Shown here in pieces: positions 56,127 through 64,000 of a DNA stretch of 64,000 bases. The notes beneath the pieces were generated by a model. It was not told the DNA's origin. It ran no database searches and was given only the letters and a program-made list of their open reading frames with translations. Both the position numbers and the translations under genes were made by a program. The stretch spans positions 372,001 to 436,000 of the forward strand of contig NZ_LR134352.1 in NCBI RefSeq assembly GCF_900637185.1, read 5' to 3'. Within the stretch, counting starts at the first letter, position 1. The number at the start of each line of letters is the position of its first letter. This DNA is from Nocardia asteroides (lineage in GTDB: Bacteria > Actinomycetota > Actinomycetes > Mycobacteriales > Mycobacteriaceae).

Positions 56127-57449
56127 ATGCGATGCACAGTCTTCGGAACGGGGTACCTGGGGGCCACGCATGCCGCGTGTATGGCCGAGCTGGGGCACGA
56201 AGTGGTCGGGGTGGACGTGGATCCCGGCAAGGTGGCCAAGCTGGCCGACGGTGTGGTGCCGTTCTACGAACCCGGCCTGGACGAGGTGCTGCAACGCAAC
56301 CTCGCCGCGGGCAGGCTGCGGTTCACCACCGACTACGAGGACGCGGCCGACCACGCCGACGTGCATTTCCTCGGCGTCGGCACACCGCAGAAGAAGGGCG
56401 AGTACGGCGCCGACCTGAAATACGTGCACGCCGTGGTCGATACGCTCGCGCCGCTGCTGGAACGTCCGGCGATGATCGTCGGCAAGTCCACCGTGCCGGT
56501 CGGCACCGCGGCGGCGCTGGGTGAGCGGGCCCGCGCGGCGGCGAAGGTCGACGTGGAGGTGGCCTGGAATCCGGAGTTCCTGCGCGAGGGCTTCGCCGTG
56601 CAGGACACCCTGCGCCCGGACCGCCTGGTTCTCGGCATCGACGGCGCCCGCGAGCGCGCGGGCTGGGTGGAACAGCAGATCCGCGAGATCTACGCCGACC
56701 TGATCGCCGCCGAGATCCCCTTCCTGCTGACCGATCTGGCCACCGCCGAGCTGGTCAAGGTCTCGGCCAACGCCTTCCTGGCGACCAAGATCTCGTTCAT
56801 CAACGCGGTCTCGGAAGTGTGCGAGGCGACCGGCGCCGACGTCACCATGCTGGCCGACGCGCTCGGCTACGACGCCCGCATCGGCCGCCGGTTCCTCAAT
56901 GCCGGACTGGGTTTCGGCGGCGGCTGCCTGCCCAAGGACATCCGCGCGTTCATGGCCCGCTCCGGCGAGCTCGGTGCCGACCACGCGGTGGCGTTCCTGC
57001 GTGAGGTCGACAACATCAACATGCGCCGCCGCACCAAGGTGGTCGACATGGCGGCCCGCGCCTGCGGCGGTTCGCTGCTCGGCGCGAATGTGGCGGTGCT
57101 CGGTGCCGCGTTCAAGCCGGAGTCCGACGACGTGCGGGATTCGCCCGCGCTGAACGTGGCGGGCATGATCCAGCTGCACGGCGCGGTCGTCACCGTGTAC
57201 GACCCCAAGGCCGTGGAGAATTCGCGCCGGGTGTTCCCCACCCTGAACTACGCCACCTCCGTCGCCGAGGCGTGCGATCGCGCCGACGTGGTTCTGGTTC
57301 TCACCGAATGGAACGAATTCACGGCGTTGACTCCGGCCGATCTGGATCCGGTGGTCCGGTCCCGTTCGATCATCGACGGCCGCAATTGCCTGAACCGCGC
57401 TACCTGGCGGGACGCCGGGTGGGTGTACGCGGGACTCGGCACCCCGTAG
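56127..57449 (+). CDS. udgA: UDP-glucose 6-dehydrogenase
   Basis: The 440-residue enzyme has the NAD-binding start CTVFGTGYLGATHAACMAE, VGKSTVPVGTAAAL, AWNPEFLREGFAV, the helix VKVSANAFLATKISFINAV and the catalytic Cys in GLGFGGGCLPKDIRAF. It oxidises UDP-glucose to UDP-glucuronate with two NAD+ for cell-surface polysaccharides. In M. tuberculosis udgA neighbours dcd, which is also found near the right edge of this window. The ATG at 56127 has no clear purine-rich site, so initiation may be weak or leaderless. A Hsp70-like gene follows 87 bases downstream. Confidence 0.95.
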   Translation: MRCTVFGTGYLGATHAACMAELGHEVVGVDVDPGKVAKLADGVVPFYEPGLDEVLQRNLAAGRLRFTTDYEDAADHADVHFLGVGTPQKKGEYGADLKYVHAVVDTLAPLLERPAMIVGKSTVPVGTAAALGERARAAAKVDVEVAWNPEFLREGFAVQDTLRPDRLVLGIDGARERAGWVEQQIREIYADLIAAEIPFLLTDLATAELVKVSANAFLATKISFINAVSEVCEATGADVTMLADALGYDARIGRRFLNAGLGFGGGCLPKDIRAFMARSGELGADHAVAFLREVDNINMRRRTKVVDMAARACGGSLLGANVAVLGAAFKPESDDVRDSPALNVAGMIQLHGAVVTVYDPKAVENSRRVFPTLNYATSVAEACDRADVVLVLTEWNEFTALTPADLDPVVRSRSIIDGRNCLNRATWRDAGWVYAGLGTP

Positions 57450-57536
57450 AGTGGCGATCCAAGCGGGGGCTGCCGGGCAATGATCCGAGTACGCAGGCTC
57501 CGCGTGTCGTGCGGTAGGTAACGAGATGGGCAGCTG

Positions 57537-58907
57537 ATGAGTGCGGTATTGGGAGTATCGGTGGGCGCCGGCACGGTGCGCCTCGCGCGTCCCCAGCACG
57601 GCGGCCCGCACGGTTTCGTTCCCCCGTATTCGTTCGAGCTCCAGGCTATTTCGATGCCGGAGCGCCAGGCCGAGGAGTCGGCGGCCGACGCGATCGCCGC
57701 GGCCCTGGCCGCGGCCCCCGAGGTCGCGGCCACCACCGTCACCTTTCGCAGCGAACCGCAGGCCAGGGCCATCAGGGCCGCGATGGCCCGTCGCCAGCTC
57801 ACCAACTATCAGCTGGTGCCCGAGGCCGTGGCCGCCGTGCATTTCGCACACGCGACCACGGACATGCGCGAGGTGTCCACCCTGGCCGTCTACGACCTGG
57901 GCAGTTCCGGGCTCACCGTGAGCGTGGTGAACGCGCGTACCAGTGATGTGTATCAGTGCGAGCGGATCAGCGACATCAGCGGCGACTACCTGGATTCGCT
58001 GATCCGGGAACAGCAGATCGCCTCGGGCCGGATCGCGCATCCGGCCGATCCGGTGGGCCTGGCCGAGCTGGACGGGTTGTGCCGGGCCGCCAAGGAGCAG
58101 CTGTCCGACACCAACGCGGTGGCGCTGCCCAGCGAGCAGGGTCTGGTGCTGCTCACCAGGGAGAACTTCGAAGCACTGATGATGCTGGCGATCGAGTCGT
58201 CGGCCCGGATGACCCGCGATGTGATCATCCGGGCGCAGCATCCGGTGCAGGCGGTGCTGGTGATCGGCGGCGGCGCCCGGATTCCGCTGATCTCGCGGGT
58301 GCTCGAGCGCACCATCGGCGTGCCGGTGATCGTGCCCGCCGAGCCGGAGACGGCGCTGGCCCGCGGTGCCGCGCTGCTCGCTCGTCCCGCCCAGGTGCAG
58401 CAGGCGCCCGCGAGCCCTGCCATGCCCATGCCGCAACCCGAGGACTTCGACGACACCACCCCCGCCTGGCTGACCGCCCCGGCCCGGCGCCGCCGTCCGC
58501 TGGCCGCGCTCACCGGTCGCGGCGGCAACAACCGACGTGAACTGAACGCCGCCGTGCTGACCGTGAGCTCGCTGGTGGTGGTCGCCGCCATCGGCCTCGG
58601 CCTCGGGTACGGACCCGAGGTGCTCGAACGCGGCAACTCCAGCGACGGTTCGCACGCGGTGCCCGCGTCGACACCGCCGCGCCCCACACTGGCCGATCCG
58701 CCCTCGGCCGCGACGCCGACGACCGACGCGGTGCACGCGACGGTGGCCGCCCCGCCGCAGCGTCAGCAGAACAGCGAGCCGACCACCGAGGCGCCGCCGA
58801 CCCAGGGCCCCAACACCTTCACCGTGGTCCCCGGCCTGCCGCCGGTGGTGGTTCCCACCCTGCCGCCGGTGGTGTTGCCCGGCTTCCCGCCGCCCGGCGG
58901 CCGGTAG
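57537..58907 (+). CDS. Hsp70-like membrane protein with Pro-rich tail
   Basis: The 456-residue protein has a degenerate Hsp70/actin-like domain: VLGVSVGAGTVRLARPQ in place of the first phosphate loop, AVYDLGSSGLTVSVVNA for the second, and VLVIGGGARIPLISRVLE for the adenosine motif. A short charged linker (RRRRPLAALTGRGG), one TM helix (about 340-360, AAVLTVSSLVVVAAIGLGLG) and a Pro/Thr-rich outer tail of ~95 residues follow. It has the same architecture as the proteins at 20384 and 24850, so the three form a paralogous group. Client-folding activity is unlikely without a substrate-binding domain. Function unknown; signalling across the membrane is a guess. Confidence 0.75.
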   Translation: MSAVLGVSVGAGTVRLARPQHGGPHGFVPPYSFELQAISMPERQAEESAADAIAAALAAAPEVAATTVTFRSEPQARAIRAAMARRQLTNYQLVPEAVAAVHFAHATTDMREVSTLAVYDLGSSGLTVSVVNARTSDVYQCERISDISGDYLDSLIREQQIASGRIAHPADPVGLAELDGLCRAAKEQLSDTNAVALPSEQGLVLLTRENFEALMMLAIESSARMTRDVIIRAQHPVQAVLVIGGGARIPLISRVLERTIGVPVIVPAEPETALARGAALLARPAQVQQAPASPAMPMPQPEDFDDTTPAWLTAPARRRRPLAALTGRGGNNRRELNAAVLTVSSLVVVAAIGLGLGYGPEVLERGNSSDGSHAVPASTPPRPTLADPPSAATPTTDAVHATVAAPPQRQQNSEPTTEAPPTQGPNTFTVVPGLPPVVVPTLPPVVLPGFPPPGGR

Positions 58908-58911
58908 GAGC

Positions 58912-60189
58912 TCAGTTCCTGGCGTGCCGGGCCCGCTGCGGCGGCGCGGCGACCCGCTTGGCGCCGAACGGCCGCGCGAGCAGCACGGCGATGAGGGTGG
59001 TCAACGGCACCGACAGGGCCAGGGCGATACCGCCGACCGCGGAGCGCGCGATCTCGATGGCGACGGCGTCACCGGTGAGCACGTCGGTGATCGACCGCCC
59101 GGCCACACTGAACAGCAGCAGCAGCGGCAGCGCGCCACCGGCGTAGGCGAGCACGAGGGTGTAGACGGTACTGGCGATGTGGTCGCGCCCGACCCGCATC
59201 GCCGCGGTGAAGATCTCGCCCCTGGACGCGCCTTCGTCGAGCGCGGCGAGTTCGAAGGCCGCCGAGGCCTGGGTGATGGTGACGTCGTTGAGCACACCGA
59301 GCGAGCCGATGATGAACCCGGCGAGCAGCAGACCGGTGATGCTGACGTGCTGGATATAGGTGGCGACGTTGGTGTTCTGTTCCTCGGACAGCCCGGTGAG
59401 GTTGGTGATCTCGAGCGTCACCCAGGACAGGAACGCCGCGACCAGCATCGAGGCGAGCGTGCCGAGCAGCGCGGAACTGGTCCGCAGATTCACCCCGTGC
59501 GCGAGATAGAGCACCACGTAGAGGATCAGCGCGCCGGAGACCAGGGCGACCGGAATGGCCGGTTTGCCGTCGAGCAGCGCGGGCAGCAGGAACATCACCA
59601 CCACGGCGAAGGCGAACACGAGTCCGAGCAGCGCCCTGAACCCGCGCCACCGCGCGACGACGCAGATGACGACGACGAACGCGATCACGATGAGCAGCAG
59701 CGGCAGCCCGCGCGAGTAGTCCTCGAACGCGTACATGGTGATGCCGCTGGGGTCGGCGGCTCGCACGATCCGGATCTTGTCACCGGCCCGCAGGTCGGGC
59801 TGTCCGGGTCCCGGCGCGATCTCGAACAGCGTCTTGTCGCCCTTGTCGGGCCCCGACTCGATCGCGATGACGCTGCGCTGGCATTCGTAGGCGCCCGTGC
59901 GCGGCGGCTCGGGCTTGTCGCTGAACACCTTCCCCTGCGACGGGCTCCCGCACGGCCCGATGTCCTGCAGCACCACGGTCCCGGCCTCGGTCTGCACGGC
60001 CCCGCCGGTGGCCGTCTGCATCGGCAACGGAATCTCGACGTGCTGCGCGCTGGGCCACAGGATCACGGTCGCCAGCAACACCACCACCCCGATAACCCCG
60101 AGCAGCCCGACGACGACCCGCGCCGCCGTGGCCCCGATCGCGATGGGCCCCGAATGATCGTGGTGGTGATGGTGATGATGATCGCTCAC
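58912..60189 (-). CDS. YibE/F-family membrane protein with natural poly-His N-terminus
   Basis: The 425-residue protein starts MSDHHHHHHHDHSGPIAIG, a run of seven His plus one more, just before the first TM helix. A periplasmic-type domain of about 110 residues (60-165) is followed by seven or eight TM helices with the YibE/F marks NLTGLSEEQNTNVATY, GSLGVLNDVTITQASAAFEL, and GRDHIASTVYTLVLAYAGGA. The family function is unknown; some members are near membrane transport genes. The His run on the cytosolic side could bind zinc, nickel or copper. The small RNA encoded upstream on the same strand ends about 50 bases before this start. Confidence 0.83.
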   Translation of the reverse strand: MSDHHHHHHHDHSGPIAIGATAARVVVGLLGVIGVVVLLATVILWPSAQHVEIPLPMQTATGGAVQTEAGTVVLQDIGPCGSPSQGKVFSDKPEPPRTGAYECQRSVIAIESGPDKGDKTLFEIAPGPGQPDLRAGDKIRIVRAADPSGITMYAFEDYSRGLPLLLIVIAFVVVICVVARWRGFRALLGLVFAFAVVVMFLLPALLDGKPAIPVALVSGALILYVVLYLAHGVNLRTSSALLGTLASMLVAAFLSWVTLEITNLTGLSEEQNTNVATYIQHVSITGLLLAGFIIGSLGVLNDVTITQASAAFELAALDEGASRGEIFTAAMRVGRDHIASTVYTLVLAYAGGALPLLLLFSVAGRSITDVLTGDAVAIEIARSAVGGIALALSVPLTTLIAVLLARPFGAKRVAAPPQRARHARN

Positions 60190-60237
60190 GCCAGAACCTT
60201 AAAGGATTTCGTTTTCAAGAACGACCCGACGCCGACG

Positions 60238-60417
60238 CAAAACTCCCCGCGACTAGGTCTGACCCGAAGTCGCGGGGAGCTGGTGCTGTGGGGGCGGCGG
60301 AGAGCAGGGGGATGTCTCCGCCGCCCGCAGGCAGGCGCCCAGGGGGGTAGGCGCGCGTACCTGAGGCTCTCGGTTGTCCAGGGGGGGTAGACAACCGGGC
60401 CGGGCGCCGAAGCGCCG
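60238..60417 (-). ncRNA. 6C-like small RNA with C-rich hairpin loops
   Basis: Read on the minus strand, three stem-loops follow each other. CGGTTGTC/GACAACCG (60397-60371) has a loop with seven C; GCGCC/GGCGC (60354-60335) has one with six C; GGGCGGCGGAGA/TCTCCGCCGCCC (60326-60292) has one with five C. The loops share a TACCCCCCTG-like core. A 12-bp terminator stem (60279-60268 with 60254-60243) and a T-run follow. The 6C RNA (B11 in M. tuberculosis) is an actinobacterial small RNA defined by stem-loops with six or more C. Its C-rich loops pair with G-rich mRNA sites. A -10 TACAGT lies just upstream. The exact ends are estimates. Confidence 0.65.
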
Positions 60418-60423
60418 AGGACT

Positions 60424-60448
60424 ACTGTACACAAAAGTTGGACTTTTG
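60424..60448 (-). promoter_or_regulatory. promoter of the 6C-like RNA with a 17-bp operator-like palindrome
   Basis: On the minus strand a -10 element TACAGT occupies 60429-60424. Just upstream is a perfect inverted repeat, CAAAAGT (60432-60438) and ACTTTTG (60442-60448), separated by three bases. This lies in the -10/-35 spacer, where a repressor would block RNA polymerase. The surroundings (60420-60480) are A/T-rich. Confidence 0.5.
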
Positions 60449-60574
60449 CACTAGTGAGTCTTCAAAAACTCAAAGATTCCGAACCCCGAGTCTGTTTTAG
60501 TCACCCTATCCAGATGACCAACTTGCCGAAATCCCCCGAACTCACAGCCGAAAGCCCAGGTAGGTGAGCATTTC

Positions 60575-61822
60575 TCACTGTCGATAGCTGGCCAGGAAGT
60601 TGCCGAATCGCTCGATCGCGACCGCCAGATCCCGGGCCCACGGCAGCGTCACGATGCGCAGATGGTCGGTCGCAGGCCAGTTGAACCCGGTGCCCTGGAC
60701 CATCAGGATCTTCTCCTGCAACAGCAGATCCAGGACCAGCTTCCCGTCGTCGTGGATCTCGTGCACATTCGGATCCAGGCGCGGGAAGGCGTACAGCGCG
60801 CCACGCGGCTTCACGCACGACACACCCGGGATCATGTTCAGCCGCTCCCACGCCACGTCCCGCTGCTCGAGCAGCCGCCCGCCGGGCAGGATCAGATCCT
60901 CGATGCTCTGGTGCCCGCCGAGCGCCACCTGGATGGCGTGCTGGGCCGGCACGTTCGGGCACAACCGCGACGAGGCCAGCAGGTCGATGCCCTCGAGGAA
61001 ACCGGCGGCGTGCTCCTTGGGCCCGGTGATCGCCAGCCAGCCCGACCGGTATCCGGCCACCCGGTACGCCTTGGACAGGCCGTTGAAGGTCAGGCACAGC
61101 AGGTCGGGCGCGAGCGAGGCCAGCGAGACGTGCTTGGCGTCGTCGTAGAGGATCTTGTCGTAGATCTCATCGGCCAGCAGCAGCAGGCGATGCTTGCGGG
61201 CCAGGTCGACGATCTGCTGCAGCACCTCCGCCGAGTACACCGCGCCCGTCGGGTTGTTCGGGTTGATCACCAGCAGAGCCTTGGTCTTGTCGGTGATCTT
61301 GGCTTCGATATCGGCGATGTCGGGCTGCCAGCCGTTGTTCTCGTCGCACAGGTAGTGCACCGGGGTGCCGCCGGCGAGGCTGGTCATGGCCGTCCACAGC
61401 GGGTAGTCCGGCGCCGGGATCAGCACCTCGTCGCCGTTGTCCAGCAGCGCCTGCATGGTGACGGTGATGAGCTCGGACACCCCGTTGCCCAGGTAGACGT
61501 CGTCCACGTCGAGCTCGGGGAATCCGGGCACCAGCTCGTAGCGGGTGACGATCGCGCGCCGCGCCGACAGGATGCCCTTCGACTCCGAGTACCCCTGCGC
61601 GTACGGCAGCGCCGCGATCATGTCGCGCATGATCACGTCCGGCGCCTCGAACCCGAACGGCGCGGGGTTGCCGATGTTCAGCTTGAGGATGCGATGACCC
61701 TCGGCCTCCAGCCGCGCCGCCTGTGCGTGTACCGGCCCACGGATCTCGTAGACCACGTCCTGCAGCTTCTTCGACTGCTCGAGAACGCGCGGCGGCACAT
61801 GCGGCGACTGATTCGGACTCAC
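60575..61822 (-). CDS. aspC: class I aminotransferase AspC/AlaA type
   Basis: The 415-residue enzyme has the fold-type I pattern: LNIGNPAPFGFEAPD, AQGYSESKGILSARRAIV, INPNNPTGAVYSAEVL, ADEIYDKILYDD and the PLP Lys in FNGLSKAYRVAGYRSGW. This is the alanine/aspartate aminotransferase type that M. tuberculosis carries next to Rv0338c (annotated aspC, Rv0337c). It links alanine or aspartate with 2-oxoglutarate in nitrogen metabolism. The GTG at 61822 precedes VSPNQSPHVPP. Here it is separated from etfD by udgA and other genes, so the order differs from the mycobacterial one. Confidence 0.92.
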   Translation of the reverse strand: MSPNQSPHVPPRVLEQSKKLQDVVYEIRGPVHAQAARLEAEGHRILKLNIGNPAPFGFEAPDVIMRDMIAALPYAQGYSESKGILSARRAIVTRYELVPGFPELDVDDVYLGNGVSELITVTMQALLDNGDEVLIPAPDYPLWTAMTSLAGGTPVHYLCDENNGWQPDIADIEAKITDKTKALLVINPNNPTGAVYSAEVLQQIVDLARKHRLLLLADEIYDKILYDDAKHVSLASLAPDLLCLTFNGLSKAYRVAGYRSGWLAITGPKEHAAGFLEGIDLLASSRLCPNVPAQHAIQVALGGHQSIEDLILPGGRLLEQRDVAWERLNMIPGVSCVKPRGALYAFPRLDPNVHEIHDDGKLVLDLLLQEKILMVQGTGFNWPATDHLRIVTLPWARDLAVAIERFGNFLASYRQ

Positions 61823-61869
61823 CTCACCAATGGTGCCATCCGGCGCGAACCCGTTTGCCCGGGCCGCCC

Positions 61870-63186
61870 TCATCGGCCTGGTGGCAGGCCCGCGGCGGCC
61901 GTGGCGCCGCAGAATTCCTCGATCCGCTCGTCGAGCTGACGCGCTTCGAAGGCGTCGCGGTAGGCGGGGGCGGCGATGCGGCGGCGCAGGCCGACCAGGC
62001 GTTCGCCGAGCTGGGCGATGCGGCGGTCCTCCGGCATGCCGAGGACGGGGCGCAGGGCGTCGGCGGCGCCGTCGATGCTGCCGTTGATCAGGTGGGCCGC
62101 GGCGTTGTCGACCCGGGCCAGCGACTCCGCGCCGTAGGACCGCTGCAATGCCGGTCCGTTCGAGTACAGCGCGATGGCCCGTTCGGTGGCGGCCAGCGCC
62201 TGCTCGGCCCGGCCGAGCTGAATGCAGGTGGCGCCGGCGTAGTAGGCCGCCTTGGGCTCGGGGAATCCGAACACCCCGCCGATCTCGTCGTGCAGCTCGT
62301 CGCGGCGGTCGCCGCCCGCGGTCTCGGCCGCGCGGAGGCATCGGTCGGTCTCGGTGTCGCTGCCTAGTCGGGCCCACACTCTGGCCTCGATGTTGAACAG
62401 CCGGATCCGTGCCAGCCCGGGCCCGGTGAATTCCTGTCCGCTGCGGGCCAATTGGACCGCGTTGCGCGGGCGGTCGGACCAGTTCTCGATGAGCGCGTGC
62501 ATGCCGCGGGTCCACGCGCGTAATCCGTTGTGCCCGCTGAGTTCGGCGTAAGCCCAAGCGGCCCTGATCTGTTCACCCGCGGCGTCGAGGTAGCCCAGGT
62601 CGGTGCTGGCGTTGGCCATCAGACCCGACAGCGTGCCCGCGAGCAGGTACAGGTGGCTGGTGTCGCCCGGTTTCTGCTGCCCGTCCAGGAGCCGGTACAC
62701 CCGGCGCCGCACGCGCAGCATCTCCACCATCATGGGCGCCGGTGCGGCGTGCACGTATTCGTTCGCGATGCGCCGGACATCGGCGTCGAGCTGGGCCAGC
62801 GTGGTCGCGCCGACATTGGTGCTCTCCGCCGCGGCAGCGTGTTCGCTCGCCTCGTGCGCAGCCGCCATGATCAACTCCCTCTCCGACATCACCTCGGGTA
62901 CAGCGCCTTTGCTCGCACCGGCGTCGACGAAGGCGAGCAGGTCGGCGTCGGCGCCGGTGGGCGCCAAAAGAGTAGAGAAACGTGCGCGGACCACGTCGTC
63001 CGAGCGTGCCAGCGACGTGTCCAGCGCGGCTTGGTTCACCGGCCGCGGGCGCACCCGCGCCCCACCGGCCTCCCATTTCGACACCAGTCGTTCGTGCACG
63101 CCGAGATGAGCCGCGAACTCCCGGATGCTCATTCGTTTGGCATCGCGAAGGGCTCTGGCCTCTCTGCCTGTCCACTCCCCGACCAC
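61870..63186 (-). CDS. XRE-family regulator with TPR-like C-terminal domain
   Basis: The 438-residue protein has an XRE-type helix-turn-helix at its N-terminus (EARALRDAKRMSIREFAAHL, then VHERLVSKWEAGG) followed by about 330 residues of helical repeats. In that part, LDGQQKPGDTSHLYLLAGTL and AAYYAGATCIQLGRAEQALA resemble TPRs. Such proteins are abundant in Nocardia and Streptomyces and are thought to regulate in response to a peptide or metabolite bound to the TPRs. GAAAGG precedes the GTG at 63186. The divergent small gene to its right may be a target. Confidence 0.85.
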   Translation of the reverse strand: MVGEWTGREARALRDAKRMSIREFAAHLGVHERLVSKWEAGGARVRPRPVNQAALDTSLARSDDVVRARFSTLLAPTGADADLLAFVDAGASKGAVPEVMSERELIMAAAHEASEHAAAAESTNVGATTLAQLDADVRRIANEYVHAAPAPMMVEMLRVRRRVYRLLDGQQKPGDTSHLYLLAGTLSGLMANASTDLGYLDAAGEQIRAAWAYAELSGHNGLRAWTRGMHALIENWSDRPRNAVQLARSGQEFTGPGLARIRLFNIEARVWARLGSDTETDRCLRAAETAGGDRRDELHDEIGGVFGFPEPKAAYYAGATCIQLGRAEQALAATERAIALYSNGPALQRSYGAESLARVDNAAAHLINGSIDGAADALRPVLGMPEDRRIAQLGERLVGLRRRIAAPAYRDAFEARQLDERIEEFCGATAAAGLPPGR

Positions 63187-63334
63187 GGCGTCACCTTTCG
63201 CGACGAGCTGTTGTCTCCAGAGTACGAGCGAGACAGTGAGACACACCACATGTTCGCGGAATCGGTTGCCTGAGGCAGTGAAAGGGCGGTGCGGGGCAGT
63301 GGTATCGCACACACGCGAGGGCGATCCTGGAAGG

Positions 63335-63847
63335 GTGGAAGCCAGAACTGTCGACGACTGGGTGTCTTGCTACCAGCGCGAATTCGGGCTACCCGTTCGC
63401 GAGCGTGGTGGCTTCGTGATGCTGCCGATCACCGATCGGATCTGTGTGGTGCATCTGCCGACCACACGGGCCGAGTCGGTCCTCGCGACCTTACGGGAGC
63501 AACGCCGGGCCGGCCCCGTGCTGGCCAGGCAGATCCGCTGGAGTGTGCTCGCCGAACCGGACGCCAGGCCGCCGGCCGAGGTGGCGACCGAGCTCGCGGG
63601 CATCGATATCGACATCCCCAATATCGGCAGCGCGGTGATGCTGCCGACCAGCCTCGGCCGGTGGAGCCGCGAGGGCTGTCACTGGGTGCGGCCACCGACC
63701 CGCGACGATGTGCTGCCGCCGCTGTCGCTGGTGCTGCACCTGGCGCTGTCGGTGACTCCTCAGCGGGTCTCGACGGCGCTGAGCGAGTCCGGCGGCAAGG
63801 GGAAGTTGAGGTACGACCGCGACGGGGTCGGGCCGCGCTGCCCCTGA
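63335..63847 (+). CDS. hypothetical protein divergent from the XRE regulator
   Basis: The 170-residue protein ([20 protein letters not shown]; later [20 protein letters not shown]) has no motif I can name with confidence. It is soluble, with no signal peptide or membrane segment. Its pairing with a divergent XRE/TPR regulator is often seen in Nocardia. The GTG at 63335 is one option; GTG 63362 and a later ATG are others. The last 88 bases overlap the end of the convergent dcd gene, which is unusually long for an antisense gene overlap, so the true end or start of one of them may differ. Confidence 0.6.
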   Translation: MEARTVDDWVSCYQREFGLPVRERGGFVMLPITDRICVVHLPTTRAESVLATLREQRRAGPVLARQIRWSVLAEPDARPPAEVATELAGIDIDIPNIGSAVMLPTSLGRWSREGCHWVRPPTRDDVLPPLSLVLHLALSVTPQRVSTALSESGGKGKLRYDRDGVGPRCP

Positions 63848-64000
63848 TACTTCGAACCCGCCGCGGCACTGCCGTACGGGTGCTCGGCGGGGCTGGTCAG
63901 CCGGATCAGGCACAGCTGCCCGATCTTCATCCCCGGCCACAGCGTGATGGGCAGGTTCGCCACGTTCGACAGCTCCAGGGTGATGTGCCCGCTGAACCCG
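63760..64000 (-). CDS. dcd: dCTP deaminase (3' part, runs off the right edge)
   Basis: The visible 80 C-terminal residues include [31 protein letters not shown] and [20 protein letters not shown], which is the strongly conserved end of dCTP deaminase. The enzyme makes dUTP (or dUMP in bifunctional forms) from dCTP for thymidylate synthesis. The tail after SYLNF is about 15 residues longer than I recall for M. tuberculosis Dcd and overlaps the convergent hypothetical gene. In M. tuberculosis dcd lies next to udgA; here several genes lie between. Confidence 0.92.
   Translation of the reverse strand, partial: GFSGHITLELSNVANLPITLWPGMKIGQLCLIRLTSPAEHPYGSAAAGSKYQGQRGPTPSRSYLNFPLPPDSLSAVETR

Noticed and set aside
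60190..60574. tRNA gene in the hairpin-rich region
   Set aside because: The stems do not form a cloverleaf and there is no T-loop GTTCRA box; the C-rich loops fit a 6C-type RNA better.

Overview
The window is high-GC actinobacterial DNA, most probably from Nocardia or a close mycolic-acid-containing relative. Much of it follows a gene set that, from memory, is also close together in Mycobacterium tuberculosis: hspR-dnaJ1-grpE-dnaK, iniB-iniA-iniC with a LuxR-type iniR, the ETF dehydrogenase etfD (Rv0338c type), an AspC/AlaA aminotransferase, a UDP-glucose dehydrogenase and dcd. GTG starts and GTGA/ATGA overlaps are frequent. The genus is an inference from gene content; no rRNA or tRNA gene was seen.

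Left part (1-30.6 kb). A partial Abi/HEPN gene with a C-terminal antitoxin-like domain runs off the left edge. Next come three related FAD/NAD oxidoreductases, two of them with globin domains. Then follow the HspR-controlled chaperone operon with HAIR-like operators, a MarR/MFS efflux pair around a shared palindrome, and an expanded ini (cell-wall stress) locus. The ini locus has two dynamin-like GTPases, a 1,407-residue Gly/Ala repeat protein, two degenerate Hsp70-like membrane proteins and an IniR-like regulator. Two paralogous secreted serine proteases, an NRDE protein and a secreted glycine-zipper protein close the section.

Middle part (30.9-51.6 kb). This looks like an undescribed specialised-metabolite cluster placed between the ini section and etfD. 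One long leftward operon (41978 to 30926) encodes a UbiA prenyltransferase, a HisC-like aminotransferase, a 1,076-residue tandem ThDP enzyme, a UbiE-like methyltransferase, a P450, a second methyltransferase and a three-part ABC importer. A second leftward operon (49980 to 44103) encodes a StrR-family regulator, an isochorismatase-fold protein, HypE, HypF and an SBF-type transporter. Rightward genes encode a dehalogenase-fold protein, a PIG-L deacetylase and a type 2 IPP isomerase. Both divergent promoter regions hold a similar 28-bp StrR-like inverted repeat. No hydrogenase or HypA/B/C/D gene is visible. I therefore infer that the HypF/HypE carbamoyl-to-cyano chemistry is used on a prenylated small molecule.

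Right part (51.7-64 kb). Here are etfD with a repeat-rich tail and a twin-palindrome promoter, a YdcF-like protein, UDP-glucose dehydrogenase, a third Hsp70-like membrane protein, a YibE/F-like membrane protein with a natural His run, a 6C-like small RNA, the AspC/AlaA aminotransferase, an XRE regulator, a hypothetical gene and the 3' part of dcd.
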